Part shown: in pieces, positions 33,644 to 40,268 of the stretch
Position numbering within the stretch: the first letter of the stretch is position 1
How the letters are laid out: every line of letters begins with the position of its first letter
NCBI RefSeq assembly: GCF_005048155.1
Contig: NZ_SUMB01000010.1
Coordinates: 248,001 to 312,000 of the forward strand
DNA: 64,000 nucleotides
Reading direction: 5' to 3'
Source of the DNA: Streptomyces piniterrae
GTDB taxonomy: Bacteria > Actinomycetota > Actinomycetes > Streptomycetales > Streptomycetaceae
The notes under the pieces: generated by a model
What the model saw: only the letters and a program-made list of their open reading frames with translations
Databases searched by the model: none
Told to the model about the DNA's origin: nothing
Translations under genes and position numbers: made by a program

Positions 33644-33856
33644 GTGAAGACCACGATGATGTTCCGCAACATAGCCAACCCGCGGCGCACGACCCTGGCG
33701 CACCTCAAGGACGCCGACGAGCTCGCCCCCGCGGCCCCCGAGGCACCGGAGCACACCGTCGAACTGCCCACCCAGACGGCCAACCCCCGCCGCACCGTCC
33801 TGATGGACGCCCCGGAGGGAACGGAGAAGCCGGAAAAGGTCGTCGCCGCCGTCTGA
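33644..33856 (+). CDS. small protein with duplicated ANPRRT(T/V)L motif, 70 aa
   Basis: A 70-aa protein from GTG 33644 (GAGG site 9 nt upstream). The motif ANPRRTTL is at residues 11-18 and ANPRRTVL at 46-53, separated by an acidic, Pro/Ala-rich stretch. There is no signal peptide, Cys or membrane helix. The repeat-plus-spacer form recalls precursor peptides or short linear docking motifs, but no modification enzyme, protease or exporter gene is next to it. Function unknown. Codon third positions are strongly GC, so the frame is coding. Confidence 0.7.
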   Translation: MKTTMMFRNIANPRRTTLAHLKDADELAPAAPEAPEHTVELPTQTANPRRTVLMDAPEGTEKPEKVVAAV

Positions 33857-33967
33857 CCCGACCGGCCCGGCGGCACCGGCGGTATACCGCAGCGGATCGG
33901 CCGCTTCCCCGCGATAGCCTGGAGTGTCAACTCCGGCCAGTGATCAATTGAGGGGCAGCGGCAACCC

Positions 33968-34729
33968 GTGCGCATCGCCAGATTCTCCATCGACGGCAAC
34001 GTCGGCTTCGGTGTCGTCGAAGGCGACGAACTCGACGTCATCAAGGGGCATCCCTTCGCGGAATTCGAGCGCTCGGGCCAGAAGGTCCCCCTCGACAAGG
34101 TCCGTCTGCTGCCGCCGGTGCTGCCCAACAAGGTCGTGGCGATCGGCCGCAACTACGCCGCGCACGCCGCCGAGCTGGGCAACACCGTCCCCGACGTCCC
34201 GGTCACCTTCTTCAAGCCCTCCACCTCCGTGGTCGGCCCCGGCGACCCCATCGCGTACCCCTCCTTCTCGCAGGAGCTGCACCACGAAGCGGAGCTCGCC
34301 GTGGTCATCGGCCGGATGTGCCGTGAGGTGCCGCGCGACCGCGTCAAGGACGTCATCCTCGGCTACACCTGCGCCAACGACGTCACCGCGCGCGACGTCC
34401 AGCAGCGCGAGTCGCAGTGGGCGCGGGCCAAGGGCTTCGACAGCTCCTGCCCGCTGGGCCCCTGGGTCGAGACCGAGCTGGATCCCCGCGACCTCACCAT
34501 CCAGTGCACGGTCAACGGCGAACAGCGCCAGCTGGGCCGCACCAGCGAGATGGTCCGCACCGTCGAGGACCTCATCGTCCACATCACCGAGGCGATGACG
34601 CTGCTCCCCGGCGACGTCGTCCTCACGGGCACCCCGGCCGGGGTCGGCCCGCTCAACGTCGGCGACGAGGTCGCCGTCACCATCGAAGGCATCGGCACTC
34701 TCACCAACAAGGTGATCAAGCGTGGCTAA
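33968..34729 (+). CDS. fumarylacetoacetate hydrolase family protein
   Basis: A 253-aa FAH-superfamily enzyme (acylpyruvase/oxaloacetate decarboxylase-like group). The metal site is visible in HHEAELAVVIG, and the family blocks KVVAIGRNYAAHAAELG, CANDVTARDVQ and LLPGDVVLTGTPAGVGPL are present. It probably hydrolyses or decarboxylates a small 2,4-dioxo acid. GTG 33968 behind AGGGGC. Its last 8 nt overlap gltX, so the two are cotranslated, an arrangement that is conserved in Streptomyces as I recall. Confidence 0.9.
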   Translation: MRIARFSIDGNVGFGVVEGDELDVIKGHPFAEFERSGQKVPLDKVRLLPPVLPNKVVAIGRNYAAHAAELGNTVPDVPVTFFKPSTSVVGPGDPIAYPSFSQELHHEAELAVVIGRMCREVPRDRVKDVILGYTCANDVTARDVQQRESQWARAKGFDSSCPLGPWVETELDPRDLTIQCTVNGEQRQLGRTSEMVRTVEDLIVHITEAMTLLPGDVVLTGTPAGVGPLNVGDEVAVTIEGIGTLTNKVIKRG

Positions 34730-36209
34730 CGCGACCCCCGGCACCCCCGTCCGCGTACGTTTCTGTCCCTCCCCGACCGGCAACCCCCACGTGGGCCTGG
34801 TCCGCACCGCCCTGTTCAACTGGGCGTTCGCCCGGCACCACCAGGGCACCCTGGTCTTCCGCATCGAGGACACCGACGCGGCCCGCGACTCCGAGGAGTC
34901 CTACCAGCAGCTGCTGGACTCCATGCGGTGGCTGGGCTTCGACTGGGACGAGGGGCCCGAGGTGGGCGGCCCGCACGCCCCCTACCGCCAGTCGCAGCGG
35001 ATGGACCTCTACAAGGACGTCGCCGACAAGCTCCTCGCCGCCGGCCACGCCTACCACTGCTACTGCACCACCGAGGAACTGGACGAGCGCCGCGACGCCG
35101 CCCGCAAGGCCGGCAAGCCCTCCGGTTACGACGGCAAGTGCCGCACGCTGACCGCCGAGCAGAAGGCCGCCTACGAGGCCGAGGACCGCGTCTCGATCGT
35201 CCGCTTCCGGATGCCCGACGAGCCGATCACCTTCACCGACCTGGTGCGCGGCGAGCTGACCTTCACCCCGGAGAACGTCCCGGACTTCGGCATCGTCCGG
35301 GCCAACGGCGCGCCCCTCTACACCCTCGTCAACCCGGTCGACGACGCCCTGATGGAGATCACCCACGTCCTGCGCGGCGAGGACCTGCTCTCCTCCACCC
35401 CCCGCCAGATCGCCCTCTACAAGGCGCTGATCGAACTGGGCGTGGCGAAGGACATCCCGGCCTTCGGGCACCTCCCGTACGTCATGGGCGAGGGCAACAA
35501 GAAGCTCTCCAAGCGCGACCCGCAGGCGTCCCTCAACCTCTACCGCGACCGCGGCTTCCTGCCCGAGGGCCTGCTCAACTACCTTGCGCTGCTCGGCTGG
35601 TCCTTCTCCGCCGACCAGGACATCTTCTCCATCGCCGAACTCATCGAGAAGTTCGACATCGCGGACGTCAACGCCAACCCGGCCCGCTTCGACCTCAAGA
35701 AGGCCGAGGCGATCAACGCCGACCACATCCGGCAGCTGGACGTGAAGTCCTTCATCGCGGCCTGTGAGCCCTGGCTGAAGGCCCCGCACGCCAACTGGGC
35801 CCCCGAGGACTTCGACGAGGCCGCCTGGCAGGCGATCGCCCCGTACGCCCAGACCCGCCTGACCGTCCTCTCCGACATCACCGCCAACGTCGACTTCCTG
35901 TTCCTCAAGGAGCCGGTCGAGGACGAGGCGTCCTGGACGAAGGCGATGAAGGGCGACCCGGCGGCCCTGCTGGCGACGGCCCGTGGCAAGCTCCTCGGCG
36001 CCGACTGGAACAGCCCCGAGTCCCTCAAGGAGGCCGTCCTGGCCGCCGGCGAGGAGCACGGCCTCAAGCTCGGCAAGGCCCAGGCCCCGGTCCGCGTCGC
36101 GGCCACCGGCCGCACTGTCGGCCTGCCGCTCTTCGAGTCCCTGCAGATCCTCGGCCAGGAGCGCACCATCGCCCGCATCGACGCCGCACTGGCGAAACTG
36201 GCGGGCTGA
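34722..36209 (+). CDS. gltX: glutamyl-tRNA synthetase (non-discriminating type expected)
   Basis: A 495-aa class I synthetase. The HIGH-type motif is PSPTGNPHVG (16-25) and the KMSKS-type motif KLSKR (about 261-265). Actinobacteria lack GlnRS, so this enzyme should load glutamate on both tRNA-Glu and tRNA-Gln, with GatCAB amidating the latter. The five Glu/Gln tRNA genes 1.1 kb downstream fit that role. GTG 34722 overlaps the FAH gene. A 13-bp terminator follows. Confidence 0.97.
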   Translation: MANATPGTPVRVRFCPSPTGNPHVGLVRTALFNWAFARHHQGTLVFRIEDTDAARDSEESYQQLLDSMRWLGFDWDEGPEVGGPHAPYRQSQRMDLYKDVADKLLAAGHAYHCYCTTEELDERRDAARKAGKPSGYDGKCRTLTAEQKAAYEAEDRVSIVRFRMPDEPITFTDLVRGELTFTPENVPDFGIVRANGAPLYTLVNPVDDALMEITHVLRGEDLLSSTPRQIALYKALIELGVAKDIPAFGHLPYVMGEGNKKLSKRDPQASLNLYRDRGFLPEGLLNYLALLGWSFSADQDIFSIAELIEKFDIADVNANPARFDLKKAEAINADHIRQLDVKSFIAACEPWLKAPHANWAPEDFDEAAWQAIAPYAQTRLTVLSDITANVDFLFLKEPVEDEASWTKAMKGDPAALLATARGKLLGADWNSPESLKEAVLAAGEEHGLKLGKAQAPVRVAATGRTVGLPLFESLQILGQERTIARIDAALAKLAG

Positions 36210-36226
36210 CCTCGCACGGGTACACC

Positions 36227-36257
36227 GGGTCCGGAAGCCACCTCGGCTTCCGGACCC
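36227..36257 (+). terminator. gltX terminator
   Basis: A perfect 13-bp stem (36227-36239 with 36245-36257) with a 5-nt loop, 18 nt after the stop codon. Confidence 0.88.
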
Positions 36258-36264
36258 TTCGTGT

Positions 36265-36441
36265 ATGGACGACCGTCAGCGGTCGCTCATCCGCGATCCC
36301 CGCTAGGTCACCGTCTACTCCGAGCCCGATGGGGACCGGTACAAGAAGGTCGTGGCCGCCCCGTTCGGCGAGCGGGTGACCCTCCCCGGCCCGGTCGGCA
36401 TCGACCTCGGCACCGAGCCCCTCAAGGCCTGGGTGCGCTGA
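36265..36441 (+). pseudogene. remnant of a Uma2-family endonuclease
   Basis: Translation from 36265 gives 13 residues, a TAG at 36304, then 44 residues to the stop at 36439. The second part contains VTVYSEPDGDRYKKVVAAPF and a terminal GIDLGTEPLKAWV. This matches the C-terminal strand pattern of Uma2/DUF820 PD-(D/E)XK proteins, which are highly multicopy in Streptomyces. The catalytic portion is absent and a stop interrupts the rest, so it is a decayed fragment between gltX and the HAD gene. Confidence 0.65.
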
Positions 36442-36481
36442 GCACCTGAACCCCGGCCGCACCTGGGCTACGGTCGCTCCC

Positions 36482-37207
36482 ATGCCGCTCCGCGCCGTCC
36501 TCTGGGACATCGACGACACGCTCTTCGACTACGCCCACGCCGATCACGTCGGTATGCGGAAGCACCTCCTGGCCGAGGGCCTGGTGAGCGGATTCGCCTC
36601 CGTCGACCAGGCCCTTCGCCGTTGGAAGGAGCTGACGGAGATCCACTGGCGGCGGTTCGAGGCGGGCGGCATCGCCTTCGAGGAGCAGCGCCGGGACCGC
36701 GTCCGCGACTTTGTGGCGGCGGCCCTGAGCGACGCCGAGGCCGACGACTGGTTCGGCCGCTATCTCACCCACTTCGAGGCGGCCTGGGCCCTCTTTCCGG
36801 ACGTCCTCCCCGTCCTGGACGCCCTCGCCACCAGCCACCGCCACGGGGTGCTCTCCAACTCCTCCCTGCGCAACCAGGACCGCAAGCTCCGCGTCCTCGG
36901 CGTACGCGACCGCTTCGAGGCGGTCCTGTGCGCCGAAGAGCTGGGGCACGCCAAACCGGCCGCCGAGGCGTTCCACGCCGCCTGCGCCGCGCTGGACCTG
37001 CCGCCCGCCGACGTCGCCTATGTCGGTGACCGGCTCGACATCGATGCCCTCGGCGCCCGGGACGCGGGTCTGACGGCCGTATGGCTGGACCGTAAGGACA
37101 CCGGCGACGACCTGCCGCCCGATGTGCGCCGGATCGCGGGCCTGGCCGAGCTGCCGGCGCTGTTGCGCGGAGTTATCGGTTTTGGAGCCCCGTCCACGAT
37201 CAGGTAA
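36482..37207 (+). CDS. HAD-family hydrolase
   Basis: A 241-aa haloacid dehalogenase-like phosphatase. Motif I is WDIDDTLFD (9-17, nucleophile Asp), motif II LSNSS, motif III Lys in GHAKPAAEAF and motif IV GDRLDIDALGARDAG. A cap domain is inserted after motif I. It probably dephosphorylates a small metabolite; the substrate cannot be inferred. Its stop codon coincides with the -10 hexamer of the tRNA promoter. Confidence 0.9.
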   Translation: MPLRAVLWDIDDTLFDYAHADHVGMRKHLLAEGLVSGFASVDQALRRWKELTEIHWRRFEAGGIAFEEQRRDRVRDFVAAALSDAEADDWFGRYLTHFEAAWALFPDVLPVLDALATSHRHGVLSNSSLRNQDRKLRVLGVRDRFEAVLCAEELGHAKPAAEAFHAACAALDLPPADVAYVGDRLDIDALGARDAGLTAVWLDRKDTGDDLPPDVRRIAGLAELPALLRGVIGFGAPSTIR

Positions 37208-37210
37208 TGT
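37182..37210 (+). promoter_or_regulatory. promoter of the tRNA cluster
   Basis: TTGGAG (37182-37187), 17-nt spacer, TAATGT (37205-37210), overlapping the end of the HAD gene. The transcribed leader has a GGGCC-GAAA-GGCCC tetraloop hairpin (about 37233-37246) and a C6/G6 hairpin (37271-37284), probably pre-tRNA processing structures. Confidence 0.55.
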
Positions 37211-37295
37211 TCTTCCTGCGCCGCCCGAGAGGGCCGAAAGGCCCGGCCGGGAAGCGCAGATCAAATCAAGCCCCCCACGGGGGGTTGCGCTTTGA

Positions 37296-37367
37296 TGGCC
37301 TATGGTGTAATTGGCAGCACGACTGATTCTGGTTCAGTTAGTCTAGGTTCGAGTCCTGGTAGGCCAG
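37296..37367 (+). tRNA. tRNA-Gln (CTG)
   Basis: A 72-nt cloverleaf: acceptor TGGCCTA/TAGGCCA, anticodon stem ACTGA/TCAGT with loop TTCTGGT (anticodon CTG), T-arm GGTTCGAGTCC. CCA is not encoded. First of five tRNA genes. Confidence 0.95.
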
Positions 37368-37388
37368 CTCGCAGAGCTCATCTGCAAC

Positions 37389-37461
37389 GCCCCCGTTGTG
37401 TAGCGGCCTAGCACGCCGCCCTCTCAAGGCGGTAGCGCCGGTTCGAATCCGGTCGGGGGTA
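37389..37461 (+). tRNA. tRNA-Glu (CTC), copy 1
   Basis: A 73-nt cloverleaf: acceptor GCCCCCG/CGGGGGT (terminal G-U), anticodon stem CCGCC/GGCGG with loop CTCTCAA (anticodon CTC), T-arm CCGGTTCGAATCCGG. CCA is not encoded. Confidence 0.95.
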
Positions 37462-37523
37462 CAGATCCTTCCCAGGGAAACAGTCCGGGTCGCACCCGCT
37501 GCTTCTCATGCAGGATCGCTAGG

Positions 37524-37596
37524 GCCCCCGTTGTGTAGCGGCCTAGCACGCCGCCCTCTCAAGGCGGTAGCGCCGGTTCGAATCCGGTCGGGGGTA
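37524..37596 (+). tRNA. tRNA-Glu (CTC), copy 2
   Basis: Identical over the full 73 nt to the tRNA-Glu at 37389-37461. Spacers between the copies are unrelated. Confidence 0.95.
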
Positions 37597-37612
37597 CTGG
37601 TCTATACCACCA

Positions 37613-37684
37613 TGGGCTATGGTGTAATTGGCAGCACGAGTGATTCTGGTTCATTTAGTCTAGGTTCGAGTCCTGGTAGCCCAG
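37613..37684 (+). tRNA. tRNA-Gln (CTG), variant copy
   Basis: Same anticodon as the first tRNA-Gln but the acceptor is TGGGCTA/TAGCCCA (compensated change) and the anticodon stem is AGTGA/TCATT with one G-U pair. The compensatory changes show it is maintained as a folded RNA. Confidence 0.93.
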
Positions 37685-37744
37685 CGCAGCATGTCCTCGC
37701 GACAGGCTCAACTGCAGCCGAGAATCTCAACTGCAGCAAGACTT

Positions 37745-37817
37745 GCCCCCGTTGTGTAGCGGCCTAGCACGCCGCCCTCTCAAGGCGGTAGCGCCGGTTC
37801 GAATCCGGTCGGGGGTA
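37745..37817 (+). tRNA. tRNA-Glu (CTC), copy 3
   Basis: Third identical 73-nt copy, closing the cluster 6 nt before the terminator. Confidence 0.95.
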
Positions 37818-37823
37818 CAGAGA

Positions 37824-37856
37824 AGAAGGCCCCCCGCCTCGTGCGGGGGGCCTTCT
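37824..37856. terminator. tRNA cluster terminator
   Basis: A perfect 14-bp stem (37824-37837 with 37843-37856), 5-nt loop. It also serves the convergent MerR gene that ends at 37862. Confidence 0.9.
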
Positions 37857-37861
37857 CGCGT

Positions 37862-38509
37862 TCAACTCCCGGTGCCGAAGCGCCGGTTGGACTCCTCCGC
37901 CTCCGCCAGGCGGCGCAGGCTCAGCAGCACCGGCTCGTAGAGCACCGTCAAGGCCACGGCAGCCTCCACCTGTTCCTCCGGCGTCCTGAACTCCTCGACC
38001 AGGTCCAGGTCGACGACGGCCAGCTGCTCCGCCTGGCGGGCGTACGGCAGCAGATGCGCGGTGTCGCAGGCGTAGCCGAGCCGGTCCAGCGCTGCGATGG
38101 CGGCGACGAGCATGCCGAAGGGGCGGGAGATGTCGGTGACTTCGCGGCTGAAGCGCCAGTCGAGGAGATCCAGCAGCTCGGTGGCGGTGCGCCGGGCGGC
38201 GGCGGTCGCGGGATCCGCCTCGTCCGCCTCCGGGCCGTGGGGGAGTGCCTGGACGGCCGTGCCCAGGCGGTGGTGGTGGTTGAGCGAGTCGTCCTCGATG
38301 GCGGCCAGCACGTCGCGGGCGGTGGTCACGGGAATCCGGCCGACCTGGATCAGCGCCCGTACCAGCCGCAGCCGGCGCAGATGCTCCTCGCCGTACTCGG
38401 ACTGGGTGGCGGTGATCCGGCGGCCCGGCGGCAGCAGTCGCTCGCGCAGGTAGTACTTGATCGTCGGGGTGGAGACCCCGCTGCGTTCGCTCAGCTCCGC
38501 CAGTCGCAC
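37862..38509 (-). CDS. MerR-family transcriptional regulator
   Basis: A 215-aa regulator. The winged HTH (MRLAELSERSGVSTPTIKYYL, then LLPPGRRITATQSEYGEEHL) occupies residues 1-70, followed by a helical effector domain of about 140 residues without clustered cysteines. That argues against metal sensing. I chose GTG 38509: it follows a GAGGAAGG site and begins the conserved HTH, whereas ATG 38605 would add a tail encoded by 13-bp DNA repeats. Divergent from the DUF4188 gene, its likely target. Confidence 0.88.
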   Translation of the reverse strand: MRLAELSERSGVSTPTIKYYLRERLLPPGRRITATQSEYGEEHLRRLRLVRALIQVGRIPVTTARDVLAAIEDDSLNHHHRLGTAVQALPHGPEADEADPATAAARRTATELLDLLDWRFSREVTDISRPFGMLVAAIAALDRLGYACDTAHLLPYARQAEQLAVVDLDLVEEFRTPEEQVEAAVALTVLYEPVLLSLRRLAEAEESNRRFGTGS

Positions 38510-38530
38510 CGCGCCTGCGCCCTTCCTCGT

Positions 38531-38580
38531 CGGTTTCCCGCTCCGGTTTCCCGCTCCGGTTTCCCGTTCCGGATTCCGCT
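38531..38580. repeat. 13-bp tandem repeats upstream of the MerR gene
   Basis: The unit CGGTTTCCCGCTC is repeated three times (38531-38569, one mismatch in the third), with a decayed fourth copy. The 13-bp period is not a multiple of three, supporting a non-coding location in the divergent MerR/DUF4188 promoter region. Copy number may vary between strains. Confidence 0.8.
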
Positions 38581-38663
38581 TGCACCCCATGTTGGAGAGT
38601 GGCACTATCTAAGCATGGATGGTGAGGCTATCCAATGTGGCTGTGGTCAAGGGGGTTGTTGTC

Positions 38664-39143
38664 ATGAGCGCCAAGCCGGTGCAGGGACGGATGACGGCGG
38701 ACGGCGACGGGGAGGTGGTGGTGTTCCTGATCGGGATGCGGGTCAACAGCTGGCGGGCGGTGCGCAGTTGGCTGCCGGTGTTCCGGGCGATGCCGCCGAT
38801 GATCAAGGAGCTGGCACGGGACCGGGAACGGGGAATGCTCGGCTACCGGGGCCTGCCGGGACTGCGGACCTTTGGGATCCTCCAGTACTGGGAGTCCAAG
38901 GAGAAGCTGCTCGCCTACGCCAGTGACCAGAACGGCGAGCACCGGCCGGCGTGGGCCGCCTTCAACCGGCGGGTGCGGGAGGGGCGCGGCAAGGTCGGCA
39001 TCTGGCACGAGACCTACGTGGTCCCGGCGGGCTCGTACGAGAGCATCTACGCCAACATGCCGCCGTCCGGGCTGGGCGCGGTCCGGGGGGTGGTGCCGGT
39101 CGGCCGCCGGGGCGAGCGGGCGGCGGACCGGCTGGCGGCCTGA
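38664..39143 (+). CDS. DUF4188 protein
   Basis: A 159-aa protein matching the DUF4188 pattern: VFLIGMRVNSWRAVRSWLPVF, GYRGLPGLRTFGILQYWES and HETYVVPAGSYESIYANMPP. The fold resembles heme-degrading/monooxygenase-like ferredoxin barrels, but the function is unknown. ATG 38664 follows AAGGGGG; an in-frame ATG 45 nt upstream is unlikely. Divergently paired with the MerR gene. A 21-bp-stem terminator follows. Confidence 0.82.
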   Translation: MSAKPVQGRMTADGDGEVVVFLIGMRVNSWRAVRSWLPVFRAMPPMIKELARDRERGMLGYRGLPGLRTFGILQYWESKEKLLAYASDQNGEHRPAWAAFNRRVREGRGKVGIWHETYVVPAGSYESIYANMPPSGLGAVRGVVPVGRRGERAADRLAA

Positions 39144-39161
39144 GCCGCGGGGGGCACACGG

Positions 39162-39207
39162 CGGCGCCCGGCCCGTACGGAGACACCTCCGTACGGGCCG
39201 GGCGCCG
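39162..39207 (+). terminator. DUF4188 gene terminator
   Basis: A perfect 21-bp stem (39162-39182 with 39187-39207) with an ACAC loop, the longest uninterrupted hairpin in the window. Confidence 0.9.
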
Positions 39208-39230
39208 TCCGTCGTCGGGCGGTTACGTCG

Positions 39231-39394
39231 CGTTCACACAGGGTGCCACCGCACCAACCGACAACGGCTCCTGCCCCGGCCCGCCCCTTCTCGGGGTTCT
39301 AGCCGTTGCGCCGCGTTCGTGCAGGGCGCCACAGCAACCGACAACGGCTCCTGCCCCGGCCGGCCCCTTCTCGGGGTACTAGCCGTTGCGCCGC
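39231..39394. repeat. 80-bp tandem duplication at the 3' end of ndgR
   Basis: Two direct copies offset by 80 bp; about 55 nt near the right-hand ends are nearly identical. Each contains a CAACGGCT/AGCCGTTG stem enclosing a CCCCG/CGGGG stem. The right copy includes the last codons and stop of ndgR; the left copy keeps a silent duplicate of that gene end. Confidence 0.8.
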
Positions 39395-40095
39395 AGGCCC
39401 TCGGAGAGGCGGGCGGCCGCGTCGATGACCGCCTGGGCGTGCATCCGGCCCGGGTGGCGGGTCAGCCGCTCGATGGGGCCGGAGACGGACACGGCGGCCA
39501 CCACGCGGTTGGAGGGGCCGCGTACGGGCGCGGAGACGGACGCCACGCCCGGCTCCCGCTCGCCGATCGACTGGGCCCAGCCACGGCGCCGTACGCCGGA
39601 CAGGGCGGTGGCCGTGAAGCGTGCGCCCTGGAGGCCGCGGTGCAGCCGCTCCGGCTCCTCCCAGGCCATCAGGATCTGAGCGGCCGAGCCCGCCTTCATG
39701 GGGAGCGTGGAGCCGACCGGGACGGTGTCCCGCAGTCCGGACAGCCGTTCCGCCGCCGCCACGCAGATCCGCATGTCGCCCTGCCGGCGATAGAGCTGGG
39801 CGCTCTCGCCCGTCACATCGCGCAGGTGGGTGAGCACCGGTCCGGCCGTGGCCAGGAGGCGGTCCTCGCCGGCCGCCGCGGCCAGCTCGGACAGCCGGGG
39901 GCCCAGGATGAACCGGCCCTGCATGTCCCTCGCCACCATCCGGTGGTGTTCCAGTGCCACGGCCAGCCGGTGTGCCGTGGGTCGTGCGAGCCCTGTCGCC
40001 GCGACCAGCCCGGCGAGGGTGGCCGGACCGGACTCCAGGGCGCTCAAAACCAGTGCTGCCTTGTCGAGAACGCCGACGCCGCTAGAGTTGTCCAT
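39379..40095 (-). CDS. ndgR: IclR-like regulator of branched-chain amino acid genes
   Basis: A 238-aa IclR-family protein, exactly the length of S. coelicolor NdgR (AreB; LtbR in Corynebacterium). The N-terminal HTH is in GVLDKAALVLSALESGPATL and ATGLARPTAHRLAVALEHH; the C-terminal IclR effector domain includes PMKAGSAAQILMAW. Orthologues control leuCD and other amino acid and antibiotic genes. ATG 40095 (MDNSSGVGVLDK) is the family start. It is divergent from leuC with a shared 173-nt control region. Confidence 0.95.
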   Translation of the reverse strand: MDNSSGVGVLDKAALVLSALESGPATLAGLVAATGLARPTAHRLAVALEHHRMVARDMQGRFILGPRLSELAAAAGEDRLLATAGPVLTHLRDVTGESAQLYRRQGDMRICVAAAERLSGLRDTVPVGSTLPMKAGSAAQILMAWEEPERLHRGLQGARFTATALSGVRRRGWAQSIGEREPGVASVSAPVRGPSNRVVAAVSVSGPIERLTRHPGRMHAQAVIDAAARLSEGLRRNG

Positions 40096-40112
40096 GCAAC
40101 GATACTCACGTC

Positions 40113-40123
40113 TCACACTGTGA
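40113..40123. promoter_or_regulatory. TCACA-C-TGTGA dyad, candidate NdgR site
   Basis: An 11-bp perfect dyad in the ndgR-leuC intergenic region, 18 nt from the ndgR start and 146 nt before leuC. Its position fits autoregulation and leuCD control by NdgR. The match to a measured NdgR site was not checked. Confidence 0.45.
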
Positions 40124-40268
40124 AACGCAAGTTCAATTTTCCAGCGAAGTCGTCACTCTGTAGTTGTGGCCCTCGACCAGGGCCCGGCGTAGGGCCCGGC
40201 ACGGGGATCGCGGGCATATCGCGCACTGTCGAGTTAGGCCGGCACAGCGGCCGGCCGGAGGGAAAGCG

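Noticed and set aside
37862..38605. Longer MerR protein starting at ATG 38605
   Set aside because: The extra 32 residues are encoded largely by 13-bp tandem DNA repeats, and GTG 38509 has a good ribosome binding site directly before the conserved HTH.
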